Below, piece by piece: positions 54,107 to 63,875 of a DNA stretch of 64,000 nucleotides. The first letter of the stretch is position 1. Every line of letters starts with the position of its first letter. The stretch is from contig JAFYSZ010000003.1 in NCBI GenBank assembly GCA_017559135.1, positions 183,751-247,750 on the forward strand, given 5' to 3'. Below the pieces are notes generated by a model. That model saw nothing but the letters and a program-made list of their open reading frames with translations. It was not told the origin of the DNA and searched no databases. The position numbers were made by a program, and so were the translations under genes. The DNA is from Bacteroidales bacterium (GTDB taxonomy: Bacteria; Bacteroidota; Bacteroidia; Bacteroidales; P3).

Positions 54107-55342
54107 ATGAAGAATATATTTAATTTTTTATTGATTTTGATATTTTCTGCAAACGCTTTGTTTGCTCAAAAGCCGTATGTGGAGTATTGGCATAATGCTA
54201 AAAAAGCAACTGAGGGTACTTTGTCAAATGAAGATATAAGGATAGGTACGTGGCGTTGGTTTTATGAAGATGGAGCTTTGCAAAAAATAGGAGAGTATAA
54301 TGATAAAGGTGTAAAGATAGGGGAGTGGGTAGATTATTATGCTAATGGTAAGGTTAAAAAGCAAGAATTCTTATCTGGAAAAGGAGAGTGTAAGGCTTTT
54401 TATGAGAATGGACAATTACAATATATATATAATGTAGTTGATGGCTTGAAACAAGGAGAGTATATTGAATATTATGATGATGGAAAGAGGAAGATTCAAG
54501 CTAATTATAAAGATAATGAACTTGATGGATATGCTATTTGGTTTTTCCCTGATGGAAATAAAGATATGGAAGGTGGTTTGAAAATGGGAAAACGTGATGG
54601 TAATTGGATTTATTATTATAGGAGTAATGGTCAAAAGGGTAGCGAAGGAGCGTATTTAAATGATAAGGAAACAGGACGTTGGATTTATTATTATGAAACT
54701 TCTGAGAAATGGAGAGAGGGCGATTATAGAAATGGTTTGAGAGAGGGTTTGTGGAATACTTATTATGAAAATGGAAAGATTCATCATAAAGGAAGTTATA
54801 TTGCAGGTAAAGAAGAGGGTATTTGGGAGAGCTATTTTGAGAATGGTGAGTTAAATATTCGTGGCCGCTTTATTGATGGTAAGATGAGTGGTAAATGGGA
54901 GGTTTTTTATGCTGATGGTTCTCGAAAAACTCAAACTGATTATTTGAATGGTATAAAAAATGGTACTGAAATCTTGTATGATGAAAATGGTAGCATATAT
55001 CAAAAGGCGGATTATAAGGAAGGGGTGATGAATGGACGTTGGGAACGTTATTATGATGGCATTTTGATAGAAAAAGGAGTGTATGTTGATGGTAAAAAAG
55101 ATGGTTTATGGGCTTTTTACGCACAAAGTGGATTTAAACAACGTGAACAAGGATTTAAACAAGGAAGACCTGATGGTAAATGGGTTGAATATTATTCTGA
55201 AAACAAGAAATCGGCAGAGGGAGAGTATGATAACGGACAAAAGTCAGGTACTTGGAAAAATTATGATAAGAGGGGAAATGTTTTGTCTGAGACTGTTTTC
55301 AAAAATGGTAAGAAGATAAGAGAAGAAATTAAGAAAAAATAG
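54107..55342 (+). CDS. Exported MORN-repeat (YwqK-like) protein
   Basis: A 411-residue protein with signal peptide (SANALFAQKP) followed by about fifteen tandem ~23-residue MORN_2 repeats of the form GxWxxYYENGKIxxxGxYxxGKxxG (e.g. GLWNTYYENGKIHHKGSY). The repeats make a long beta-sheet rod. Related proteins were once listed as toxin-antitoxin YwqK antitoxins, but no toxin gene is adjacent, so that label is not supported. Probably periplasmic or surface-associated. Confidence 0.85.
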   Translation: MKNIFNFLLILIFSANALFAQKPYVEYWHNAKKATEGTLSNEDIRIGTWRWFYEDGALQKIGEYNDKGVKIGEWVDYYANGKVKKQEFLSGKGECKAFYENGQLQYIYNVVDGLKQGEYIEYYDDGKRKIQANYKDNELDGYAIWFFPDGNKDMEGGLKMGKRDGNWIYYYRSNGQKGSEGAYLNDKETGRWIYYYETSEKWREGDYRNGLREGLWNTYYENGKIHHKGSYIAGKEEGIWESYFENGELNIRGRFIDGKMSGKWEVFYADGSRKTQTDYLNGIKNGTEILYDENGSIYQKADYKEGVMNGRWERYYDGILIEKGVYVDGKKDGLWAFYAQSGFKQREQGFKQGRPDGKWVEYYSENKKSAEGEYDNGQKSGTWKNYDKRGNVLSETVFKNGKKIREEIKKK

Positions 55343-55346
55343 TTTG

Positions 55347-56285
55347 ATGAAGGATTTTTTGAATTTGATACGATGGAAAAGTCTGTTGTTGTGTTTGATT
55401 GCACTTGTTGTTGTTAGACTTTTTTTGATAGATTCTTTTTATGAGACTTTTGTTGGAGGAGCAATAAGTCCAATTTCTACTTTTGAATATTTTGTGTTTT
55501 GTATTGCTGTGTTGTTTTTGGCAATTGCTTCTGTTTTAATAAATGAATATTTTGATCAAGATATAGATGGTATAAATAGGGCAGAGAAAGATTTGTATAT
55601 TGGACGTTCTATTTCTGAGAAAACTGTACTTAATCTTTTTTATGTATTCTCAATAGTTTCTGTTTTGATGGCTTATGTAATAGGATACTTAAATGGCTTT
55701 TTGCATCTTGGTTCATTGTTTATTGTTTTTGTCTTTATGTCTTATTTTTATTCGCTTAAATATAAGAGAAGTCTCATTGTAGGAAATTTGGTGGTTGCTA
55801 TCTTATACTCAATGGTTATTTTGTTGCCTGTTTTGTTTGAGTTATTTGCTTTAATGAATAATCCTGGTGGATTATTTAAAGTGTTAGTTGTTTCTTTGAA
55901 GGAAGAGTTGTTGTATGCAACAGTGTTTTTAACTGCGATTACTTTTTTATTGACTTTTATAAGGGAAATAATTGGTGATATGCAAGATGAGGAAGGTGAT
56001 AGAGAGTGTGGTTGTCGCTCTTTTGTGATTTCGTTTGGAGAAAGGAATACAAAAACTTTTGTGTATATTATTTCTTTAATTTTTATTGCACTAACGCTTT
56101 TCTTTTTGTTTACTAATTTTAAGGGTACTTCATTAATAATTTGTGCTTTGATTATTTGTATTCCTATGTTCTTTTTTATGAAGGAACTTAAAAATGCAAA
56201 ATCAATTCAAGATTACGGATTCCTTTCTGAATTGTTAAAAATGGTGTTTGTTTCAGGTCTTTTTATGATTATAAATATTTATTAG
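55347..56285 (+). CDS. UbiA-family prenyltransferase
   Basis: A 312-residue membrane protein with about eight or nine helices and both Asp-rich motifs of UbiA enzymes: NEYFDQDIDGINR near residue 70 and GDMQDEEGDRE near residue 210. These bind Mg-diphosphate of a prenyl donor. Acceptor and chain length cannot be predicted; relatives in Bacteroidota are often labelled geranylgeranylglycerol-phosphate geranylgeranyltransferase. The ATG at 55347 is preferred to an in-frame TTG at 55344. Confidence 0.85.
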   Translation: MKDFLNLIRWKSLLLCLIALVVVRLFLIDSFYETFVGGAISPISTFEYFVFCIAVLFLAIASVLINEYFDQDIDGINRAEKDLYIGRSISEKTVLNLFYVFSIVSVLMAYVIGYLNGFLHLGSLFIVFVFMSYFYSLKYKRSLIVGNLVVAILYSMVILLPVLFELFALMNNPGGLFKVLVVSLKEELLYATVFLTAITFLLTFIREIIGDMQDEEGDRECGCRSFVISFGERNTKTFVYIISLIFIALTLFFLFTNFKGTSLIICALIICIPMFFFMKELKNAKSIQDYGFLSELLKMVFVSGLFMIINIY

Positions 56286-56289
56286 TAAA

Positions 56290-56880
56290 ATGAGTCTATC
56301 TGATTTGCTTTCAATAAAGATAATCTTAGCTTCTAAATCTCCAAGAAGGAAACAATTGTTGGAGCAAATGGGATTTGATGTCGTTGTTGAACCGATAGAT
56401 ATTAAAGAGTCTTTTCCTGAAAGTATAGCAGTAGATGAGGTGGCGGAGTTTTTGGCTGTAAAGAAATCTGAAAATTACAATAAAAGTATTGAGGGTAATT
56501 CTGTCCTTGTAACAGCAGATACAATAGTTGTTGTCGATAATTTTATTTTAGGAAAGCCTAAGAGTGTAGAAGAGGCAAAAGGGTTTCTGAGATTATTGTC
56601 TTCTAAAACGCATAAAGTTATTACGGGTTGTTGTTTAAAGACTAATAAAACTATTAAGCATTTTTCTCAGATAAGTAACGTTAAGTTTAAGGCTCTTTCG
56701 GAAGATGAAATTGAATATTATGTGAAGTTATTCAAACCATTTGATAAGGCAGGTGCATACGGAATACAAGAGTGGATAGGAATTATTGGTATAGAGTGTT
56801 TGCAAGGGGATTACTATAATGTTGTAGGCTTTCCTTGTAACAAATTCTTTGAAGTTTTAAAAGAAATCTTAGAAATATGA
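56290..56880 (+). CDS. maf: Maf family nucleotide pyrophosphatase (dTTP/UTP type)
   Basis: A 196-residue house-cleaning enzyme that hydrolyses (modified) pyrimidine nucleotides. Motifs: [18 protein letters not shown] at the start, [11 protein letters not shown] with the catalytic Asp, and [12 protein letters not shown]. The closing part [11 protein letters not shown] fits the YhdE-like subgroup (dTTP/UTP). Its stop overlaps the lptB start by 4 bases (ATGA). Confidence 0.92.
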   Translation: MSLSDLLSIKIILASKSPRRKQLLEQMGFDVVVEPIDIKESFPESIAVDEVAEFLAVKKSENYNKSIEGNSVLVTADTIVVVDNFILGKPKSVEEAKGFLRLLSSKTHKVITGCCLKTNKTIKHFSQISNVKFKALSEDEIEYYVKLFKPFDKAGAYGIQEWIGIIGIECLQGDYYNVVGFPCNKFFEVLKEILEI

Positions 56881-57602
56881 GGCTATATACGGAAAATATT
56901 GTCAAAAAATATAAGAAAAGAGTTGTTGTAAAGGGTGTTTCAATTGAAGTGTCAATGGGTGAGATCGTAGGTTTGTTGGGTCCAAATGGAGCAGGCAAGA
57001 CAACAACATTTTATATGATGACAGGTTTAATAAAGCCGTATTCAGGAAAGGTGTTTTTAGATGATAAGGATATTACAGATATGCCAATGTATAAACGAGC
57101 ACAAGAGGGCGTTGGCTATCTTGCACAAGAGGCTTCTGTTTTTAGGACTTTGTCTGTTGAAGATAATATAATGTCTATTTTAGAGTTTAATCAAAAACTT
57201 TCTTCTAAGGAAAGAGAGAGAAAAATGAATGATCTCTTGGAAGAATTTAGTTTGACACACATTAGAAAGAGTAAAGGGATACAACTTTCAGGAGGAGAAA
57301 GAAGACGAACCGAAATAGCAAGAGCTTTGGCGGCAGATCCAAAGTTTATTTTATTAGATGAGCCTTTTGCAGGGGTGGATCCGATAGCAGTACAAGATAT
57401 TCAAAATATTGTAAAAGATTTAAAAAATAGAAATATAGGCGTTTTGATTACAGATCATAATGTTCATGAAACTTTATCGATAACAGATAGAGCGTATTTG
57501 CTTATTGAGGGAAGTGTTTTCCGATATGGGACTCCACAAGAGTTAGCAAATGATGAGCAGGTTAGAAAAAAATATTTAGGAGATAATTTTGAATTAAGAT
57601 AA
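56877..57602 (+). CDS. lptB: LPS export ABC transporter ATPase LptB
   Basis: A 241-residue ATPase that powers extraction of LPS from the inner membrane by LptFG. Walker [10 protein letters not shown] is at 35-43, the Q-loop region reads [13 protein letters not shown] (the LptB hallmark), the signature is [15 protein letters not shown] and Walker B is [13 protein letters not shown]. Length is normal. LptC is encoded about 9 kb upstream; lptF/G are not in the window. Start overlaps the end of maf. Confidence 0.94.
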   Translation: MRLYTENIVKKYKKRVVVKGVSIEVSMGEIVGLLGPNGAGKTTTFYMMTGLIKPYSGKVFLDDKDITDMPMYKRAQEGVGYLAQEASVFRTLSVEDNIMSILEFNQKLSSKERERKMNDLLEEFSLTHIRKSKGIQLSGGERRRTEIARALAADPKFILLDEPFAGVDPIAVQDIQNIVKDLKNRNIGVLITDHNVHETLSITDRAYLLIEGSVFRYGTPQELANDEQVRKKYLGDNFELR

Positions 57603-57605
57603 TGT

Positions 57606-58928
57606 ATGTTGTTGATTTATGTTGATAAATTAACTAATAGATTAGGCTATACTTTAAATTTATTGTTTAAAGAGTTAATGTCTATAAGGTATTCTATCAC
57701 AATAGATAAAGAGTACTTTGTGCAATATGATGGCCCAAAATTTTCTTATACTACCCAACCAATTACTGATGAGTTGTTTTTATTAAGTACGCCTCTTCTT
57801 TTTCAAACCCTTATTGAAATTACAGATGTAAATTATTTTGAAAAAAATAATACTCCATACCTTTTTAGGATATATTCCAAAGATTCTGTTTGTGATTTTG
57901 ATATTTTTGCAGCCTGTTTTTATTTGGTTTCTCGCTATGAAGAATACTTGCCTTATGTAAAAGATAAGCATTCTCGTTACAAAGCACAGGATAGTTTGGC
58001 TTATAAAAAAAATTTTTTGAAAAAACCTGTGGTAAATATATGGGCTAATGAATTTAAAAGAAAAATATTGGAGCGTTATCCAGAGTTATATTCTGAAAAT
58101 AAAAAGTATTCATATATTAATACAATTGATATAGATTCTGCTTATTCTTATACTTGTAAAGGATTTAATAGAAACTTATTTGGATTTTTAAGAGATTTGC
58201 TAAGGGGAAAATTATCTCTTTGTTTTGAAAGATTGAAAGTGCTTTTAAAAATAGAAAAAGATCCATATAATACGTTTGATTTCATAATATCTTTGATTGA
58301 AAAGCATAAAATTGATACTATATTTTTTGTTTTGTATGGTGGTTATGGGAAGTATGACAAAAATATAACTCCTTATAATAATAAGTTTAGGATATTAATT
58401 AAGAGTTTATGCGATTATGCTAAGGTAGGGGTGCATCCATCTTATGATAGTTTTGATTATCCTCAATTGATAACTTCTCAAACTAAAATGCTTAAAGAGA
58501 CTTTGCATAAACCAATAAAACGATCGCGTTATCATTACTTGCGTTTTTGTCTTCCTGAAGGATACAGAAACTTAATAGCAACAGGGAGTATAGAACATGA
58601 TTTTTCTATGGGATATTCGGATTGTATAGGTTTTAGAGCTGGTATTTGTAGTTGTTTTAATTTTTATGATTTAGCTATGGATTATGAAACAACTTTAAAA
58701 GTACATCCTTTTGCATATATGGATGTGGCTTTAAAAAATGGATTGAAACTTTCTCCGCAACAGGCATTGGAAGAAATTAAGCAATTAAATGATGAAGTTA
58801 AGAATGTTGGAGGAGAAATGATAAGTATATGGCATAATGAAAGTTTGTCAAACAAAAGAGAGTGGTTTGGTTGGAGAGAGGTTTACGAAAAAGTAATTGA
58901 ATATAGTTATAATGAAAAAATAAATTAA
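57606..58928 (+). CDS. Polysaccharide deacetylase-like protein with DUF7033-type N-terminus
   Basis: A 440-residue protein. The first ~130 residues match the pattern of the N-terminal domain that Bacteroidota polysaccharide deacetylase-like proteins carry (DUF7033). From about residue 175 an NodB-like barrel seems to follow, with YINTIDIDSAYSYT giving acidic metal-site residues and VGVHPSYDSFDYPQL giving the H-P-S motif. Near the end IWHNESLSN provides a further His. Substrate unknown, possibly a surface glycan. Directly after lptB and before hldD, which supports an LPS/glycan context. Confidence 0.72.
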   Translation: MLLIYVDKLTNRLGYTLNLLFKELMSIRYSITIDKEYFVQYDGPKFSYTTQPITDELFLLSTPLLFQTLIEITDVNYFEKNNTPYLFRIYSKDSVCDFDIFAACFYLVSRYEEYLPYVKDKHSRYKAQDSLAYKKNFLKKPVVNIWANEFKRKILERYPELYSENKKYSYINTIDIDSAYSYTCKGFNRNLFGFLRDLLRGKLSLCFERLKVLLKIEKDPYNTFDFIISLIEKHKIDTIFFVLYGGYGKYDKNITPYNNKFRILIKSLCDYAKVGVHPSYDSFDYPQLITSQTKMLKETLHKPIKRSRYHYLRFCLPEGYRNLIATGSIEHDFSMGYSDCIGFRAGICSCFNFYDLAMDYETTLKVHPFAYMDVALKNGLKLSPQQALEEIKQLNDEVKNVGGEMISIWHNESLSNKREWFGWREVYEKVIEYSYNEKIN

Positions 58929-58936
58929 ACAATAAT

Positions 58937-59902
58937 ATGATTGTAGTAACAGGTGCCGCAGGATTTATAGGAAGCTGCATGCTTCGTAAATTAAATAAGG
59001 AGAATATTACTGATGTAGTTATAGTTGATGATTTTTCTAAAATAGAAAAAATTAACAATTATTCTCATTCAACTTTTTCTTTGAAAATTGCCAGAAGAGA
59101 TTTTATTCAATGGTTTAAAGAAAATGCAAATCAAGTTGAAGGTGTTTATCATTTAGGAGCGAGGACTGACACTACTGAATTTGATTGGAATATTTTTGTT
59201 GAATTAAATCTTGAATACACAAAAAATATCTGGCAAATATGTGCTGAAAACAATATTCCTATGGTCTATGCTTCTTCTGCGGCTACTTATGGTGGCGGAG
59301 AAAATGGATATGAAGACGATATAAATCTTATTTTAAAACTCAAACCACTCAATCCTTATGGGTGTTCAAAACAAGAATTTGATTTATGGGCACTAACTCA
59401 ATATAAAAAACCTCCTTTTTGGGCAGGATTGAAATTCTTTAATGTTTATGGACCGAATGAGTATCATAAAGGTAGAATGGCTTCGGTTATATTTCATTCC
59501 TACAATCAAATCCTCTCTAATAATAAAGTTAACCTATTTCGATCTCATAAAAAAGAATATAAAGATGGTTGGCAAATGAGAGATTTTGTTTACGTTAAAG
59601 ATGTTGTTGATGTATTATATTATTTAATGACACATAAACCTAAAAGTAGTATATATAATCTTGGATCGGGTAAGGCTCGCAGTTTTTATGATTTAGCTTC
59701 TGCAACTTTTATTGCGATGGGAAAAGAAATAAATATAGAATATGTAGACATTCCTATTGACATAAGAGATAAATATCAATATTTCACAGAAGCGTCTATG
59801 GATAAACTAAAATCAGTTGGATACGATAAACCTTTCTATACTCTTGAAGATGGAGTTAAAGACTACGTGCAAAATTATTTAATGAAACAATCTTATTTTT
59901 AA
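58937..59902 (+). CDS. hldD: ADP-L-glycero-D-manno-heptose 6-epimerase
   Basis: A 321-residue short-chain dehydrogenase-type epimerase that makes ADP-L-glycero-D-manno-heptose for the LPS inner core. NAD(P)-binding TGAAGFIGS is at 5-13, the catalytic Y-x3-K reads NPYGCSKQEFD, and KFFNVYGPNEYHKGRMASV is characteristic of the family. Next to kdsC, so two inner-core genes are adjacent. Confidence 0.93.
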   Translation: MIVVTGAAGFIGSCMLRKLNKENITDVVIVDDFSKIEKINNYSHSTFSLKIARRDFIQWFKENANQVEGVYHLGARTDTTEFDWNIFVELNLEYTKNIWQICAENNIPMVYASSAATYGGGENGYEDDINLILKLKPLNPYGCSKQEFDLWALTQYKKPPFWAGLKFFNVYGPNEYHKGRMASVIFHSYNQILSNNKVNLFRSHKKEYKDGWQMRDFVYVKDVVDVLYYLMTHKPKSSIYNLGSGKARSFYDLASATFIAMGKEINIEYVDIPIDIRDKYQYFTEASMDKLKSVGYDKPFYTLEDGVKDYVQNYLMKQSYF

Positions 59903-59905
59903 AAA

Positions 59906-60424
59906 ATGAATTATAAAGCTAAACTACATAATATAAAAGCATTTGTATTTGATTATGATGGAGTAATAAGCGATGGCAATATTTGGTCTGCTAACGATCA
60001 GATAATTGTTCGTAGCGGAAATGTCAAAGATGGATATGCTATACAATATGCTTTAAGAAAAGGTTACATAGTTGCTGTTATCTCTGGTGGAAGTGGTAAT
60101 AGTATAGCTTCTCGTATGGCAATGTTAGGCGTTAAAGATGTCTATTTAGGCTCACATCGCAAAAAAGAAATTTTTCACAAATTTTTAGAAGAAAAACATT
60201 TGGAAGCAGGTCAAGTACTATATATGGGAGATGATATTCCTGATTATGATGTAATGAAAATGGTAGGAGTTGCAACATGTCCAGCAGATGCAGCAGAAGA
60301 AATCAAGCAAGTGTCAGATTATATTTCCCATAAAGCAGGAGGTTGTGGGGCGGTAAGAGATGTAATAGAGCAAGTAATGAAATTACAAAATAAATGGTTT
60401 GACGAAGACGCAAAATCATGGTAG
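59906..60424 (+). CDS. kdsC: 3-deoxy-D-manno-octulosonate 8-phosphate phosphatase
   Basis: A 172-residue HAD phosphatase of the KdsC type that releases Kdo from Kdo-8-phosphate. The nucleophile motif is DYDGVISDG (D16, D18), with VISGG in motif II and MGDDIPDYDVM in motif IV. It is a tetrameric C0-type HAD without a cap, in line with its short length. It overlaps the rlpA start by 7 bases. Confidence 0.93.
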   Translation: MNYKAKLHNIKAFVFDYDGVISDGNIWSANDQIIVRSGNVKDGYAIQYALRKGYIVAVISGGSGNSIASRMAMLGVKDVYLGSHRKKEIFHKFLEEKHLEAGQVLYMGDDIPDYDVMKMVGVATCPADAAEEIKQVSDYISHKAGGCGAVRDVIEQVMKLQNKWFDEDAKSW

Positions 60425-61164
60425 AAATAAGAAAAATAATATTCATTTTATTGCTAATTTGTTTTGGTAATATTGGGCAAAAATCATTTGCTCAAACACA
60501 AAAAGAATTTGAGTGTAAAGCAACATATTACCATAATATGTTTGAAAATAGAAAAACCTCTTCCGGTGAAATTTTTTCACAAAAAAAATACACGGCGGCA
60601 CACAAAACTATTCCATTACACACTTATGTAAAAGTTACCAATTTGTCAAATGGGCTTTCAGTTATAGTTAAAGTTAATGATAGATGTCCAAAAAGAGGTA
60701 TAATAGACTTATCTTACATTGCAGCCAAAGAAATAATGCTACATAAGACAGGTGTGGCAAAAGTTAAAGTAGAAATAATAGATAAAAACTATAAAGAAGA
60801 ACCTCAAAAACAAGATATAATAGAGAATAAAATAGAAGAAAAGCAAGAAATTGTGCAAGTAATAGATACTATAAATTCTCAGCAAACAGAAATAATAAGC
60901 GACATAATAGATAACAATGATGAAAACCCATCACCATTCTTGTTTTTTGTACGAATATCTTCAATTGAGCATATAGAAGATTTAGATATGATTAAAGGAC
61001 AATTACCAATAGAATATAAAAACATCGTATTAGCAGAAAAAGTTTTCAATCAAGAATATTATTATGTAAATGTTGGACCGTTTTTATCAATAAATTTGGC
61101 AGAACAAGCCCTTAATACCTTAAAAAGTACTTATAAATCGGCTTACATTGTTAAAAAGAAATAA
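60418..61164 (+). CDS. rlpA: RlpA-type septal ring protein with SPOR domain
   Basis: A 248-residue exported protein (signal ending QKSFAQTQ). The double-psi beta-barrel RlpA domain covers about residues 27-122 and a SPOR domain about 165-248, which binds denuded septal peptidoglycan. Of the catalytic residues known in Pseudomonas RlpA, the Glu of SSGE and the His of TAAHK are present and the Asp of VNDRC is kept; the Asp expected after GE-x-F is Ser (GEIFSQ). Lytic transglycosylase activity is thus uncertain. It ends the long envelope gene run. Confidence 0.86.
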   Translation: MVEIRKIIFILLLICFGNIGQKSFAQTQKEFECKATYYHNMFENRKTSSGEIFSQKKYTAAHKTIPLHTYVKVTNLSNGLSVIVKVNDRCPKRGIIDLSYIAAKEIMLHKTGVAKVKVEIIDKNYKEEPQKQDIIENKIEEKQEIVQVIDTINSQQTEIISDIIDNNDENPSPFLFFVRISSIEHIEDLDMIKGQLPIEYKNIVLAEKVFNQEYYYVNVGPFLSINLAEQALNTLKSTYKSAYIVKKK

Positions 61165-61271
61165 AAATAAGATTATATATAAAATATTTAAAATCAATGT
61201 ATAATATTAGTAATTAAAAATAGTTATTAACAAAAAAACAAGTAAAACTTCTTTTTTATAAAGTTTTTTTT

Positions 61272-61279
61272 TACTTTTG
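61272..61279 (+). promoter_or_regulatory. -7 box for the T9SS porP-porK-porL operon
   Basis: TACTTTTG matches TAnnTTTG, 64 bases before the porP ATG. No -33 TTTG at normal spacing. The 179-base gap between rlpA and porP is otherwise AT-rich without visible features. Confidence 0.5.
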
Positions 61280-61343
61280 CACGACTGCTTTTTAGATTAA
61301 ATAGACATTATAAAAAGTAGAAAATAAACAAAACAAGTAGTAA

Positions 61344-62381
61344 ATGTTAAAGTTTATACAAGATAAATACAAACGATTTGTGAAGTTAGGTTCGCTTGCT
61401 TGCATTCTGTTATTAGCAATAGCGAATCCGTTCTTGTTGAAAGCACAACAAGAACCTCAATTTTCGCAATATATGTTCAACCGTTTGTCATATAATCCTG
61501 GTTACGCAGGTAGCAATGGAGCTATTTGCCTTACAGGGTTCTATCGCAATCAGTGGATGGGAATGGGCTTGACAGATGTTTATGGAGAAGCATCACAAGC
61601 CTCAACAGGAGAAACAATGAACTTATCTTTTGATATGCCAGTTCGTTTTCTTCACGGAGGAATAGGAGCAACGATAATATCAGATAAGATAGGATTTCGT
61701 GATAATATTCACGCAAAAATAGATTACGCATTTAGAATACAATTTCCTACGGGAAACCTAGCGATAGGAGTAGAAGCACAATTATTTAATTCCACATTAG
61801 ACAAATCACAATTAATAGGAGCTGACGGCTTTACAGAAGATGATCAAGTCGGAACAAGTATGGACCCTGTTTTAGGAGATTTGTCAGAACAAAGCGACTT
61901 TCTTTTTGATTTGGGAGCAGGTATTTATTATCAAATACCAGGGAAATTATACATAGGACTTTCAACATCAAAAATATTGCAAACATCAAGTGATAAAATA
62001 AATTGGGATAATAGAAGATTCTATTATATACTTGCAGGATACGAATGGGCACTTCCAGCCTATCCGTCATTAAGATTACTTCCATCAGCATTATTAAAAA
62101 CAGACTTTATATCTAAATCAGCCTATCAATTAGATGCTTCATTGTTAATGGAATGGGAGCATAAGATTTGGGGAGGAATGACATATAGAGTTCAAGATGC
62201 TATGGTTTTAATGGGAGGTGTTGCCTTTGGAGACTTTAAATTAGGTGTGTCATACGACATTCCTACTTCGAGAATTTCAACACAATCATTCGGATCATTA
62301 GAATTATTTGCAAGATGGTGTTTCAAGATAGAAAATCCACCGAAACCACCAACAATTTATCGCAACACACGTCGTATCTAA
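61344..62381 (+). CDS. porP: PorP/SprF family T9SS outer-membrane protein
   Basis: A 345-residue beta-barrel protein with a signal peptide ending near LLKAQQEP. The opening QFSQYMFNRLSYNPGYAGSN and GFYRNQWMG is the hallmark of the PorP/SprF family. The first gene of a porP-porK-porL order, which matches the core T9SS operon of P. gingivalis, supports PorP over the many SprF paralogues. It would sit in the outer membrane and contact the PorK-PorN ring. Confidence 0.9.
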   Translation: MLKFIQDKYKRFVKLGSLACILLLAIANPFLLKAQQEPQFSQYMFNRLSYNPGYAGSNGAICLTGFYRNQWMGMGLTDVYGEASQASTGETMNLSFDMPVRFLHGGIGATIISDKIGFRDNIHAKIDYAFRIQFPTGNLAIGVEAQLFNSTLDKSQLIGADGFTEDDQVGTSMDPVLGDLSEQSDFLFDLGAGIYYQIPGKLYIGLSTSKILQTSSDKINWDNRRFYYILAGYEWALPAYPSLRLLPSALLKTDFISKSAYQLDASLLMEWEHKIWGGMTYRVQDAMVLMGGVAFGDFKLGVSYDIPTSRISTQSFGSLELFARWCFKIENPPKPPTIYRNTRRI

Positions 62382-62448
62382 CTAAAATAAATTGAAACAT
62401 TACAAACATAAGTATCGTATTTTATTATAATTGAAAACAATTTGTGAT

Positions 62449-63819
62449 ATGAAGAGAATATTTTTGTTAATTTCAACAGCCTTTCTAATGTTCAGCTGTG
62501 GCACTTCCGACAAAGGAGAAGTCATAGGAGTGCAAGAAAGACCAGACTTCTTGGATATGCAACCATACGGAATGGTTGATGTTCCGCAAGGAAGTTTTTT
62601 GATGGGTTCTTCCGATGAAGATGTATACAAGCTATACGATTGGCAACCCAGAACAGTGCAAGTACAATCATTTTGGATGGACGAAACGGAAATCACAAAC
62701 AATGAATACCGTCAATTTGTCTATTGGGTAAGAGACTCTATTGCTTACAAACTATTAGGAGTAGATTTTCCTGAAACATACTTGATAGAAGCCGACCAAT
62801 GGGGAGAAGAATTAGAAACTCCTATCATCAATTGGAGTAAGAAAATAGATTGGACATTAGAAAATGCGGACGAAAGAGAAGCTTTAGCGGAAATGTTCAT
62901 ACCTGTTGAAGAAAGATTCTATGGAGCAATGCAGATAGACGCTAAAAGATTAAATTACGAATATTATTGGATAGACCTTCGTGCAGCAAGCCAAAAAAGT
63001 TTTGAAACAGCAGCAGCAGAAGAATACAGAGGATCGTCATTTGCATCACGTCCTAATGGATTGAGTGGTAAGAATAAATTCTATAAGAGAGAAGTAATTA
63101 ACGTATATCCTGATACATTATGTTGGGTTCATGATTATGCGTATTCTTATAACGATGCAGCAACTCGTTCATATTTTAGTCACCCTCGCTATGACAACTA
63201 TCCTGTTGTTGGAGTTTCATATAAACAAGCGAAAGCATTTTCAGTGTGGAGAACACTTATGATGAATAATTATTTGGCAAAAAAAGAATATGAAAGAATG
63301 GAAGACTTTCGTTTGCCAACCGAAGCAGAATGGGAATATGCAGCAAGAGGAGGAGTTGATGGAGCCCCTTATCCTTGGGGAGGTCCTTACGTAAGAAATG
63401 GCAATGGTTGTTTTATAGCAAACTACAAACCGTTGAGAGGTAACTATGGAGATGACGGAGGAGTAACTCCAATCTTAGTTGCACACTATGCACCAAACGG
63501 ATTTGGACTTTACGACATGGCAGGTAATGTTGCAGAATGGTGTGAAGACGCATACAACGAATCAGCATACAATTTTGCACATGATTTAAACCAAGTAAAC
63601 GTATATCTTGCCTCAGAAGATGACGCACCTGTTATGAAAAGAAAAACAGTTAGAGGTGGCTCTTGGAAAGATCAAAAATATTTCATACAAACAGCAACAC
63701 GTTCATACGAATATCAAGACTCTGGCAAGAGTTACATAGGATTCCGTTGCGTACAATCTTACTTAGGTCGTGTAAGAGGCGACAATCCTAAAACATCATC
63801 AAACGTATATCAAGAATAA
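62449..63819 (+). CDS. porK: T9SS ring lipoprotein PorK/GldK
   Basis: A 456-residue lipoprotein (LISTAFLMFSCGTSD, cysteine at 17) with a formylglycine-generating-enzyme (sulfatase-modifying) fold: GSFLMGSSDEDVYKLYDWQP, TEITNNEYRQFVYW, RLPTEAEWEYAARGGVDG and MAGNVAEWCEDAYN. With PorN it forms the periplasmic ring of the type IX secretion machine. The ATG at 62449 is preferred over an in-frame TTG at 62431, which would put six residues before the signal peptide. Confidence 0.94.
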   Translation: MKRIFLLISTAFLMFSCGTSDKGEVIGVQERPDFLDMQPYGMVDVPQGSFLMGSSDEDVYKLYDWQPRTVQVQSFWMDETEITNNEYRQFVYWVRDSIAYKLLGVDFPETYLIEADQWGEELETPIINWSKKIDWTLENADEREALAEMFIPVEERFYGAMQIDAKRLNYEYYWIDLRAASQKSFETAAAEEYRGSSFASRPNGLSGKNKFYKREVINVYPDTLCWVHDYAYSYNDAATRSYFSHPRYDNYPVVGVSYKQAKAFSVWRTLMMNNYLAKKEYERMEDFRLPTEAEWEYAARGGVDGAPYPWGGPYVRNGNGCFIANYKPLRGNYGDDGGVTPILVAHYAPNGFGLYDMAGNVAEWCEDAYNESAYNFAHDLNQVNVYLASEDDAPVMKRKTVRGGSWKDQKYFIQTATRSYEYQDSGKSYIGFRCVQSYLGRVRGDNPKTSSNVYQE

Positions 63820-63875
63820 AAAATAACTAAATAAATAAATTAACTGAAATAAAATTATAAAAAGGAGATTATATT

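Noticed and set aside
54107..55342. YwqK-type toxin-antitoxin system
   Set aside because: The MORN repeats match proteins once given that label, but no toxin-like gene is adjacent and the protein is exported.
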